From Phycisphaerae bacterium (lineage in GTDB: Bacteria; Planctomycetota; Phycisphaerae; Sedimentisphaerales; Anaerobacaceae), in NCBI GenBank assembly GCA_030619925.1, contig JAUXAL010000036.1, positions 1-39,620 on the forward strand: a stretch of DNA of 39,620 bases. Reading direction: 5' to 3'. This document shows, piece after piece, positions 32,914 to 39,620 of the stretch. Position numbers and translations under genes: made by a program. The notes under the pieces are model-generated. The model searched no databases and was not told where the DNA came from. It was given only the letters and a program-made list of their open reading frames with translations. Within the stretch, counting starts at the first letter, position 1, and each line of letters starts with the position of its first letter.

Positions 32914-33414
32914 AGCCATTTAACATAGCGTTACAGATAACTTAGAAAGTCAGAGCAAATTGGACTAACTGGAAAGAAAAATGGGAGAGTCTCCATAGAC
33001 TCTCCCTATGTCTATGTGGCCCTTTCCTTTTTTCTTTTTAGCCCTTGCTTACTATGCCCGCATTTCGCTCTGACTTGTGTCCGATGTCCTATAAGATGAG
33101 CAATGTAAGTTCAAGCTAACATGGCCATATTGGTCATTCTTCAGGGCCACCTATTTTCGAATCCAATACTATCCATCGGCAGAGCTTGTTCCAAATCTTG
33201 AATTTTTCTGAACATCCCCCAGTCTCCCTCGCCGCCTCACTTGACCTTTGCCTCTTCAACATTCGATATTCTCATCTCCCACCCCAAAAACAGTTTGAAT
33301 CAGAACCGGCCGAACTGTAAGATTATGCCTATCTACAAAAGAGATTGTTAGCGACAAAATCGGGAATCGTCGTGACATTCTTGTTTTTGCTCATCAGTAA
33401 ATGAGGAAGCTGAA
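32914..33414. other. Non-coding 500-bp region after nagA
   Basis: Apart from the hairpin at 32983-33006 I see no gene, RNA or promoter that I can support. An AACATTCGATATTCTC stretch at about 33257 shares TTCGATATTC with the argH-nagA gap (about 31592), another possible short dispersed sequence. Confidence 0.4.
32983..33006 (+). terminator. Hairpin downstream of nagA
   Basis: A perfect 10-bp stem GGGAGAGTCT / AGACTCTCCC with a 4-base loop lies 70 bases after the nagA stop. A T/C-rich tract (ctttccttttttctttttag) comes about 18 bases later, so termination is plausible though not canonical. Confidence 0.6.
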
Positions 33415-34059
33415 ATGACTGTGAAAGTGCTTGGCATCTCAGCCGGCCCAAGGGTCAAGGGTAACAGTGATTTGCTTTTGCTACAGGCTCTCGCCGGCGC
33501 CGAATCCGCAGGCGCACACGTTGAATATATCCGTCTGTCCGATTACAAGATCGCACCATGTATTGAGTGTAACCTCTGCCACACAACAGGCTGGTGCGAG
33601 GTTCAAGATGATTATCAACAGCTTTTAGCAAAGATGCTTGATGCCGGTCGTTTGATTTTCGCTACGCCGATATTTTTTATGGCTGTTTGCGCCCAGGCAA
33701 AGACCCTTATTGACCGCGGTCAGTGTCTTTGGGCACGAAAGTATGTGCTCAAGAAAGAGCTTATCACCTCCGAACGCGACCGCCGGGCAATGGTAATCGC
33801 CGTAGGCGGCTCGAAAAGCACAAAGATGTTTGAGAGCCTCCGATCAACAATGAAGTCTTATTTTGATTCGCTCCAGATGCACTATGTGTCCAATTTGTTT
33901 ATCAACAAGGTTAATGCCCTCGGCGAAATCGAAAAACATCCTTCAGCGCTCAAGGAAGCCTTCCGCCTCGGCAAAGAGTTAACAACCGCCGACACACTCC
34001 CGCCCAAAAAGCCAATTGACATTGAGTTAACCCGCCATACGTCTGGCGGGTTAACCTAA
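33415..34059 (+). CDS. Iron-sulfur flavoprotein-like NAD(P)H/FMN reductase
   Basis: A flavodoxin-fold protein of the NADPH-dependent FMN reductase family. The N-terminal VKVLGISAGPRVKGNSDLLL is the FMN-phosphate loop. C-I-E-C-N-L-C followed by a later Cys (CHTTGWC context, residues about 49-60) resembles the compact cluster motif of iron-sulfur flavoproteins such as archaeal Isf, so a 4Fe-4S cluster is likely. ATPIFFMAVCAQAKTLIDR is the second conserved part. The physiological partner is unknown. AGGAAG precedes the ATG. The last residues, LTRHTSGGLT, are encoded by an inverted repeat that spans the stop. Confidence 0.85.
   Translation: MTVKVLGISAGPRVKGNSDLLLLQALAGAESAGAHVEYIRLSDYKIAPCIECNLCHTTGWCEVQDDYQQLLAKMLDAGRLIFATPIFFMAVCAQAKTLIDRGQCLWARKYVLKKELITSERDRRAMVIAVGGSKSTKMFESLRSTMKSYFDSLQMHYVSNLFINKVNALGEIEKHPSALKEAFRLGKELTTADTLPPKKPIDIELTRHTSGGLT
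34026..34055 (+). repeat. 12-bp perfect inverted repeat at the flavoprotein stop codon
   Basis: GTTAACCCGCCA and TGGCGGGTTAAC flank a 6-base loop and lie within the last codons of the reductase gene. The CCCGCC...GGCGGG core resembles the hairpin at 26944-26958. There is no T-run, so it may be a mobile palindromic repeat that acts as a 3'-end structure. Confidence 0.7.
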
Positions 34060-34161
34060 ACGCACATGCCGCTCTTCCGGTGAGGAACACGGCAACAAAG
34101 CAATTTCAACTGAACAATCGTAAATTGTAAATTAGTATCGCATCCCCGCCCAGGCTATTGC

Positions 34162-34455
34162 CTACTCGTCTTTACTCTCGGCCTTGGCTCTCTTTATAAC
34201 AAAGAAATAAGCTATCGCCCCTAAAAAATAAAACGAAAGTGACAGCATAATCGCAGCAGCCCATATCAGCTTGTCATACTCGCCTTCTTTTGTAAGTGGG
34301 TGATAGAACTCCGACACCGGCCGTTTCAAACAGTCAATAAGCATAACCAAAGAAAATATCACCCCCGCGATTGCTAATACACCCAGCAGCCCCTCAATCC
34401 CGAAGATTGGCTTTATCGGCCAGAACGGAAACCTACACATTCTCCACATAATCAT
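34162..34455 (-). CDS. Small two-helix membrane protein (PLDc_N-like)
   Basis: 97 residues with two hydrophobic helices (about 21-42 and 66-87): GLLGVLAIAGVIFSLVMLID and LIWAAAIMLSLSFYFLGAIA, then a basic VIKRAKAESKDE tail. The second helix starting YDKLIWAAAI and ending YFFVIKR resembles the phospholipase-D nuclease N-terminal (PLDc_N) family of unknown function. I start at the ATG at 34455, because GGAGG lies eight bases before it; the open frame reaches a TTG that overlaps this ribosome site and is not a plausible start. It is convergent with the reductase gene. Confidence 0.75.
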   Translation of the reverse strand: MIMWRMCRFPFWPIKPIFGIEGLLGVLAIAGVIFSLVMLIDCLKRPVSEFYHPLTKEGEYDKLIWAAAIMLSLSFYFLGAIAYFFVIKRAKAESKDE

Positions 34456-34584
34456 GACATATACCTCCAAAAAAGTTCATAATCTCGGCCAATACTATAA
34501 CCACAACTGCAATTACTGTCAAATTTCTTTTCCAGCAAAGCCTGTACCAGCGTCGGCGGGTGGCGGCAACCTCAAAATATTTAG

Positions 34585-34613
34585 CCCCTCAATTTTATTG
34601 AGGGGTTTCTTTT
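34585..34613 (+). terminator. Orphan intrinsic terminator
   Basis: CCCCTCAA / TTGAGGGG with a 5-base loop is followed by TTTCTTTT on the plus strand. No plus-strand gene ends just before it; the nearest, the reductase gene, stops over 500 bases upstream, with an oppositely oriented gene between. It may end read-through or an unannotated short RNA from 34471-34584. Confidence 0.8.
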
Positions 34614-34663
34614 CCTCCAAAATCTATTTGGCGGTCACCTTTCTTTGGGCCGCGTATATCTTG

Positions 34664-34692
34664 TTGTTCGCATCATTTTCCTGTGATATAAT
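34664..34692 (+). promoter_or_regulatory. Promoter directly abutting the DUF2284 gene
   Basis: TTGTTC (-35) and a perfect TATAAT (-10) are 17 bases apart. Transcription would begin about 34698-34700, eight to ten bases before the ATG at 34708, so the mRNA would be almost leaderless. This rules out the GTG at 34693 as a start. Confidence 0.7.
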
Positions 34693-34707
34693 GTGACCCA
34701 CAACGGT

Positions 34708-35232
34708 ATGAAAAAAGATGCACAAACAGACAAGAAACATTTCACCGACCTGGCCATAAAGCTCGGAGCCGAGCACACCGCAGTTTTTAAAATAGACGAT
34801 ATTGTTTTCGATCCGCGTACTATATTAAAGTGCATGTTCGGCTGTAGTGACTGGGGCAAAGGAAACACGTGCCCGTCAAGGCCCGGCTCATTAAAACCAT
34901 GGGAATATCAAAAAATATTTGAGAGATATTCCTGGGGAATTATTATTCATTCTACGAGTAAAAAGGTTTCGCAGGACGTTTCCTTTGCCATCGAAAGAGA
35001 GGCTTTCTTAAAAGACTACTATTTTGCTTTTTCATTGAGCGACTGCACGCTCTGCAGCGAATGCGCAGGACGTCGGGGCGCCGAATGTGTCAATCCCAAG
35101 AAGGCCCGACCCGCCTTACAAAGTGTAGGAATTGACGTCTTCAAAACAGTGCATCGGCTCGGCCTGCCGTTGAAAACTCTTCAGAGTGAGGATGAAGAAC
35201 AAAACTGGTACTCGGCCGTTTTTATCGAGTAA
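34708..35232 (+). CDS. DUF2284 predicted metal-binding protein
   Basis: 174 residues with many cysteines: KCMFGCSDWGKGNTCPSRPG around residues 38-57, and SDCTLCSECAGRRGAECVNP at about 110-130. This is the pattern of the DUF2284 family (predicted metal-binding; biochemical role not established). The second motif resembles an Fe-S cluster site. Homologues are often near redox or corrinoid genes, but here the neighbours give no clue. The start at 34708 is chosen from the abutting promoter; the nearest alternative is a GTG at 34693. There is no Shine-Dalgarno sequence. Confidence 0.85.
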   Translation: MKKDAQTDKKHFTDLAIKLGAEHTAVFKIDDIVFDPRTILKCMFGCSDWGKGNTCPSRPGSLKPWEYQKIFERYSWGIIIHSTSKKVSQDVSFAIEREAFLKDYYFAFSLSDCTLCSECAGRRGAECVNPKKARPALQSVGIDVFKTVHRLGLPLKTLQSEDEEQNWYSAVFIE

Positions 35233-35488
35233 ACCTTTCGCCTTTCGGTTCACACCGTCAGAAGAAGTCGTAAGCGACAACTGCTACACCATTAATGCAC
35301 GCTTCTAACGGGCCTTTTCCCAATACGCGATACGACCCCGTCTATAAACCTTATCGGGAGGCTCCGGTTTCACAGTTTATCTCAAAGGCCTTTAGCCTCA
35401 TATCAACACTGCTTACGGCTGCGGCCACATTTATTCATCAAGCCTCGAATCCGCTCGTTCGCCATAATCCACGCCACCTTCATATATA
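35233..35488. other. Non-coding gap between convergent genes
   Basis: About 256 bases between the DUF2284 gene and the end of the large secreted protein gene. I see no gene, clear terminator or repeat. Confidence 0.3.
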
Positions 35489-38400
35489 TCAGAACGGCTT
35501 GTCAAAAGGCTTAGTCCTGCCTGCAAGCCACGCAATCTCATCTTGTGTCAACGCACGGTCGTAAATGCGGACATCGTCAATCAGTCCCATGAAGAATCTG
35601 TCGTTGCTTACGGGACGGCTGCCAATCCTGACATCCTGGTCAGCGGCCAGATTAAACGCATCCGGGTCTTCACTGGGTCTCGTGTCATCTATCCCGTCGA
35701 CGTAAAGTATCACATCCGGATATGAGATCGTGGCGTTCTCTTGTACCGTCACCGCGACGTAGTGCCAACCACCGTCGTTCACATTGCTATCGGCTTGAAG
35801 ATTACCGCCGGAAACCTCCATACGCAGCCTGCCATCGTTAACTCGAAAGCCGAATCTTTGACCGTCAACATTGGGACCCCAGCCTACGATTGTGCCGGTT
35901 ACGGTGCTGGTCGTATTGATCCAGGCAGTCACAGTAACAGCGTTCGGGCCGAGAATGCCTTTGTAGCCGGTTATCTCCACAAAGTTGTTGAAACCATCAA
36001 AGCTAATAGCCTGGCCGACCTTGCCTGCTACAAAAGCCGGAGCGCCCATTGCAGCTCCGTGCAGGCCGTTGCCGGAGCTGTCGTTGGTAGTGCCTTCAAA
36101 TTCATAGTGCGCTACCAGATTACCCGGGCCGGGATCTACTGGTGTGGCCAATTGACGGTTATAAGGATACAACCTGATATCGTCAAAGAAAACCACACCT
36201 GAACCGCTGGGCGTCATACTCGCCTCGTCGCCAAAGCCAATACTAAACTTGGTGACATTCTGCAGGTCTATCCCAAGCGACGCAAGGTCAATATTCCACG
36301 GCTGCCATGGTTTTCGTGTTAAGTTATCGGCATCACCATCATATGTCACCTTCGAGCCGTTGATCTTCACATACATCTGCTCAGCAGCATTATTCGGATC
36401 GCCGGAGAACCACAGAGACAACGTGTTAACACCATGCTTGGTCCAATCTTGCGGCGGGCTCAGCGTCAGCTCTGCCTCTGAATACCTTGCCGTGCCGGAG
36501 TTATCGTAGAACAGCGGTATCGACTGCTTACCGCCGTGAACGATAGTCTGCTCGGCAAAAGGAGCATCAGCGTAACCGACGAGAGAACCGTTTGCAGGCT
36601 GCTCGTATCCGTCTATCCACGTGTTAAATATCCTGTTGCTCTCGGGGTCATCGGGGTCAAGGTTGTTGTAGCTCTCAAAATCGTCCACGACAAGAAACTC
36701 GTGTGTCGTAAAGTTCCAGAGAGCCCCTTCCAATGTTGTGGGGGTCTCGGCCATATTGACTTCGTTAATCTTCCAGTAGTAAGTCTGGCCTAAATCGAGG
36801 GACAAGGGACCATAACTGGCCTCGGTCGCGGTAGTAACAGGGGTATTACCGTCTATCACAGCTTGCTCATCGGTGCTAAGGTACACATCGTGCTCGGCTG
36901 CCTCTCTGCCTGCTTTCCAACTGAGGGTCACATCCACGTCGCCATCTGTCGCTCCGGAATCAGGGCTGGGCTCTCTTGCACGCACAGGTATATGGAAGAA
37001 GCGGACCTCACTGAGACCAAATTGAGGCAGAAAGCCTCCCCAGTTGCTGTTAGCCGTGAGCCTGACGTATTTTGCTGCTACACCATCGAAATCAACAGTG
37101 GTATTGTGTGCATAGTCGGCCGTACCAGGGGCCCGGGCAAACTCGTGATTAGTTCCCAATGTCGCGTAGTCGGCGCCGTCGACCGAATACTCAATGGAAA
37201 CATCTTTGAACCCGAAACCTATCACTGGCTCCAAACTCTGATTCGAGTTCCATACCCACAGCTCATGGAGCTTATAGACCCCGTCGAACTCATATTCGAT
37301 CCAGCTCGGCTGCGGCCCCGTAGTACTGCTCAGCCACATATTCATCTCTCCTGTCAAGTGCAGGTCGTCAGCATCCAGTCCCGAGCCGTTCACCGTATTT
37401 TCAGAGCCCATATTTGCCTGCTGTACGCTGGAAGCTGTGGCGGTTATATTCCCGATGGCATACCCAATTGGCTCGGTCGTAAACTGCCAGACCTCGCCTT
37501 GGTCCCAGCCGACGGTGCTGTTGGCTTCATCGACCCGCCAGTAGTAAGCCGTGCCGAAATCGAGGCGTTGGGGCGGAGCATAGCTGTTGGCATCCTGAGC
37601 GACGCCGCTAATGCCGTCGTTGACGTCGTTGAAGTTCTCACTGAAGTAAAATTTGTGCCCATTGATTGCGGGCACATATTCTCTCGGCGTCCAGCTAATG
37701 ACCACATCCCGTGGTACATCTGTTGCTTCATCAGCAGGGTATGGGTTGGAGGCCGTTTCCTCAACCAGCCCGGTAGCTACAACCGTAGTTGTAAGTCCAT
37801 CATACGTTACCAACACGGTCCCTTCCCCACCGCCTGCGAGAATTATGCCGTCGCTGACAAGAGTCTGGATAAGTGAGACCTGATTACCAGCTAAGGTCAG
37901 CGTGCCATCGCCGGAGATGTCTATTAAGGCGAAGCTCGGTACGTTGTCGCCTGCAAACACGGTTATGCCGGGATCGCCGGCCAAGTCAATAGTTCCGCCA
38001 CTCAGATAAACCTTACTGGAAGCATCGTCCCTAAAGGCCAGTTGCAGTTCAGCATCTGAGTGCAGATAACCACCGCTCATATAGATAGTAGCGTCACCAT
38101 GTCGCCCGTGTTCTATGCGCTGAGTCACGTTGATTGTTGTCGTGTTGCCGCTGATATAAAGTATTCCTACTGCCCCGCTGCCATTTGATGACTTACGCCC
38201 GACTTGTAGCTCTTCGTTTACATTCAGTGTTGCCCCGCCGGTTACCGTCAGTTCACCAGACTCGGAAGCGTTGTTTCCAATACGGAGTCGTTCAGTATTG
38301 GCAGTGCCTCCATCAATGATCGGCCAGGTGAGCGAGGTAACCGATGTTACGAAGGTTCTCTCACTGTTGGTAGGCACTCCGCCAGTCCAGTTTGCTGGGT

Positions 38401-38515
38401 CGTACCAGTCGCTACTCACTGCGCCAGTCCAGTCCGTGGCTCTGACGACCGTAACATTGCCGACTAAACCAAGAACAATAATAAGAGGTGTCAAGGAAAT
38501 CAGTTTCTTACACAT
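35489..38515 (-). CDS. Large modular secreted protein (FN3-like, F5/8C, LamG domains)
   Basis: 1008 residues. A signal peptide (about 1-26) is followed by an N-terminal beta-rich region with SSDWYDPANWTGGVPT and GELTVTGGATLNV, as in many planctomycete surface proteins. Next come an FN3-like domain ending AYYWRVDEANS, a discoidin/F5/8C domain starting ITATASSVQQANMGSENTV, a second FN3-like domain ending YYWKINEVN, a jelly-roll-like module starting FLVVDDFESYNN and ending FFDDIRLYPY, and a C-terminal LamG/concanavalin-like domain (LVAHYEFEGTTNDSSGNGLHG to LIDDVRIYDRALTQDEIAWLAGRT). No catalytic domain is visible, so it probably binds glycans or a surface. AGGAG lies seven bases before the ATG. 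A good promoter lies about 170 bases upstream. Confidence 0.88.
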   Translation of the reverse strand: MCKKLISLTPLIIVLGLVGNVTVVRATDWTGAVSSDWYDPANWTGGVPTNSERTFVTSVTSLTWPIIDGGTANTERLRIGNNASESGELTVTGGATLNVNEELQVGRKSSNGSGAVGILYISGNTTTINVTQRIEHGRHGDATIYMSGGYLHSDAELQLAFRDDASSKVYLSGGTIDLAGDPGITVFAGDNVPSFALIDISGDGTLTLAGNQVSLIQTLVSDGIILAGGGEGTVLVTYDGLTTTVVATGLVEETASNPYPADEATDVPRDVVISWTPREYVPAINGHKFYFSENFNDVNDGISGVAQDANSYAPPQRLDFGTAYYWRVDEANSTVGWDQGEVWQFTTEPIGYAIGNITATASSVQQANMGSENTVNGSGLDADDLHLTGEMNMWLSSTTGPQPSWIEYEFDGVYKLHELWVWNSNQSLEPVIGFGFKDVSIEYSVDGADYATLGTNHEFARAPGTADYAHNTTVDFDGVAAKYVRLTANSNWGGFLPQFGLSEVRFFHIPVRAREPSPDSGATDGDVDVTLSWKAGREAAEHDVYLSTDEQAVIDGNTPVTTATEASYGPLSLDLGQTYYWKINEVNMAETPTTLEGALWNFTTHEFLVVDDFESYNNLDPDDPESNRIFNTWIDGYEQPANGSLVGYADAPFAEQTIVHGGKQSIPLFYDNSGTARYSEAELTLSPPQDWTKHGVNTLSLWFSGDPNNAAEQMYVKINGSKVTYDGDADNLTRKPWQPWNIDLASLGIDLQNVTKFSIGFGDEASMTPSGSGVVFFDDIRLYPYNRQLATPVDPGPGNLVAHYEFEGTTNDSSGNGLHGAAMGAPAFVAGKVGQAISFDGFNNFVEITGYKGILGPNAVTVTAWINTTSTVTGTIVGWGPNVDGQRFGFRVNDGRLRMEVSGGNLQADSNVNDGGWHYVAVTVQENATISYPDVILYVDGIDDTRPSEDPDAFNLAADQDVRIGSRPVSNDRFFMGLIDDVRIYDRALTQDEIAWLAGRTKPFDKPF

Positions 38516-38683
38516 AATAGTTCTCCTTCAAACAAAACGACCGATAAAAACTTCCACCTTTAGCAAATTTCGCATTTGCCCAGGACAATTTTTTACAATT
38601 TGACACTGCCTCCTTCTCTCAAAAGCTCAATACGAGCTGTTGATTGAAATGTAAAAAATGGGCACAAACTTCACCGATTCTAT

Positions 38684-38713
38684 TTATACCAGATTAGCCA
38701 CCTTTCAGTCAAG
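38684..38713 (-). promoter_or_regulatory. Promoter of the large secreted protein gene
   Basis: On the minus strand, TTGACT and TATAAA are 18 bases apart. Transcription near 38677 would give a leader of about 160 bases. The ATTATGCA octamer occurs twice in direct tandem just upstream (about 38732-38747). Confidence 0.55.
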
Positions 38714-38739
38714 GAAAATCTCTGGACGAGATTATGCAA

Positions 38740-38877
38740 TTATGCATGCCTTTTCGGTAAGATTGTGCAAAAATGCGGAGCTTGTTTACGAAAACAAAAC
38801 CAGTTCGCACTGCCATCGGCGGTGAGACTCACAGCCGTGTCCAATGCCTCAGACAGGCAGTCGGAGGGATGTGGAGG
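38740..38877 (-). pseudogene. Decayed third repeat unit after the stop of the adjacent repeat protein
   Basis: Reading on, in the same frame, past the TAA that ends the next gene gives a short Pro-rich linker (PPHPSDC), then LSEALDTAVSLTADGSANWF, which clearly matches LSEALDTALIFTVGGLVADDWF of the previous repeat, then unrelated residues to another stop at 38740. The rest of this repeat unit is missing. It is best read as a broken tail of the repeat protein. Confidence 0.75.
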
Positions 38878-39620
38878 TTAAGGGGTAATCCACTCGACCT
38901 TGTCCACCCACCCGCAGTCGCTACCAGACTCATCGGTCTCATCCTTCGCGTATTGCCATTCCAATGTATGCAAACCCGAAGTGCTGATAGTGTACGTCTT
39001 CTGTTGCCAGTCCACCGAACCGCTGATCCGGTCCTGCAGTGAGCCGTCAATGTAAAAATTCAGGTGGTCATAGCCGAGCTCAGACGATACCTTCCAGTAA
39101 AACTTGACCGTTCCTGGCCCGCTCACCGTCGTCTGCATCCACATGTCCTCCTCATCAAGGGCAGGCCCGCTCTGTGCCGCATCTCCGTCGTAGTAGGACG
39201 TCGTGGTCTGATCAAACCAGTCGTCCGCGACAAGGCCGCCCACGGTGAAAATCAAAGCCGTGTCCAACGCCTCGGACAGGAACTCGGGCAAAGGTAGAGG
39301 CGTAGGGATAGGGGTAGACGTAGGCACCCACTCCACCTTGTCCACCCAGCCGCAGTCGCTACCAAAGTCCACGTTCCCGTCCTTCACGTATCGCCATTCC
39401 AACGGGTGCGAACCCGACTCAAAGATCGTGTACGTCTTCTGTTGCCAGTTCACCGAACCGCTGATCCGGTTCCGCATCCAGCCGTCAATGTAAAACTCCA
39501 GGAAGTCATAGTCGCTCTCAGACGATACCTTCCAGTAGAACTTCACCGTTCCGCTCCCCTCCACCGTCGTCTGCATCCACGAGTCCTGACTGTGTGAGAT
39601 ATCGCCGCTCTGCGCCGCCT
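38878..39620 (-). CDS. Secreted tandem-repeat beta-sandwich protein, partial (5' end beyond window)
   Basis: The reading frame continues through the right edge (AAQSGDISHSQDSWMQTTV), so this is the C-terminal part of a larger gene. It holds at least two copies of a module about 146 residues apart: MQTTV.GxGTVKFYWKVSS, FYIDG, RISGSV.WQQKTYTI, LEW and SDCGWVDKVEW. The first is followed by a TP-rich linker (PTSTPIPTPLPLPEF). This module is widespread in secreted proteins of Planctomycetota and Verrucomicrobiota, probably binding carbohydrate or mediating contact; no enzyme is visible. The DNA of the two copies is very similar, suggesting recent duplication. A decayed third copy follows the stop. 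Confidence 0.85.
   Translation of the reverse strand, partial: AAQSGDISHSQDSWMQTTVEGSGTVKFYWKVSSESDYDFLEFYIDGWMRNRISGSVNWQQKTYTIFESGSHPLEWRYVKDGNVDFGSDCGWVDKVEWVPTSTPIPTPLPLPEFLSEALDTALIFTVGGLVADDWFDQTTTSYYDGDAAQSGPALDEEDMWMQTTVSGPGTVKFYWKVSSELGYDHLNFYIDGSLQDRISGSVDWQQKTYTISTSGLHTLEWQYAKDETDESGSDCGWVDKVEWITP

Noticed and set aside
36863-37876. 337-codon plus-strand open frame opposite the large secreted protein
   Set aside because: Shadow of a gene with well-recognised domains.

Overview
The window looks like a piece of chromosome from a Planctomycetota bacterium, probably the Phycisphaerae / Sedimentisphaerales side. The assignment is an inference. It rests on Tat-exported sulfatases beside an exported fucosidase, on modular secreted proteins with the phylum's typical fibronectin-III-like, F5/8C and LamG arrangement, on short degenerate repeats between genes, and on PilX-like pseudopilins with long repeat-rich C-termini. 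There is no phage, insertion sequence or CRISPR array. Base composition is roughly balanced.

Left part (1-11.2 kb). A gene-poor edge with small tandem repeats leads to tRNA-Pro(CGG), then three minus-strand genes: priA (replication restart), lhgO (L-2-hydroxyglutarate oxidase) and pruA (delta-1-pyrroline-5-carboxylate dehydrogenase). The plus strand then carries an M14 murein-peptide-amidase-like lipoprotein, uvrB, nadC and birA.

Glycan segment (11.4-16.3 kb). An exported GH29 alpha-L-fucosidase with a C-terminal discoidin-like domain is followed by two Tat-exported type I sulfatases. Together they suggest use of a sulfated, fucose-containing polysaccharide. The lipoate segment (16.4-20.4 kb) holds lpd, lipB and lipA, with an inverted MntA/HepT toxin-antitoxin pair between lpd and lipB.

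Pilin segment (20.5-26.9 kb). This is the most unusual part. Four full-length tandem paralogues of a PilX-like pseudopilin each have their own sigma70-type promoter (TTGNCY, 17 bp, TATAYT) and a conserved upstream block. That block resembles the 3' end of lipA, as if the duplications began there.

Right part. The minus-strand run argH-thiL-PL11 rhamnogalacturonan lyase-tsaE mixes housekeeping and pectin-degrading genes. Then come nagA, an iron-sulfur flavoprotein-like reductase, a small PLDc_N-like membrane protein, a DUF2284 metal-binding protein, a roughly 1000-residue modular secreted protein, and a repeat protein that runs off the right edge and has a decayed extra repeat after its stop.

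A theme across the window is that short dispersed repeats normally found between genes reach into coding sequence: the N-termini of LipB and LipA, an internal insertion in LipB, and probably the C-terminal tail of UvrB.
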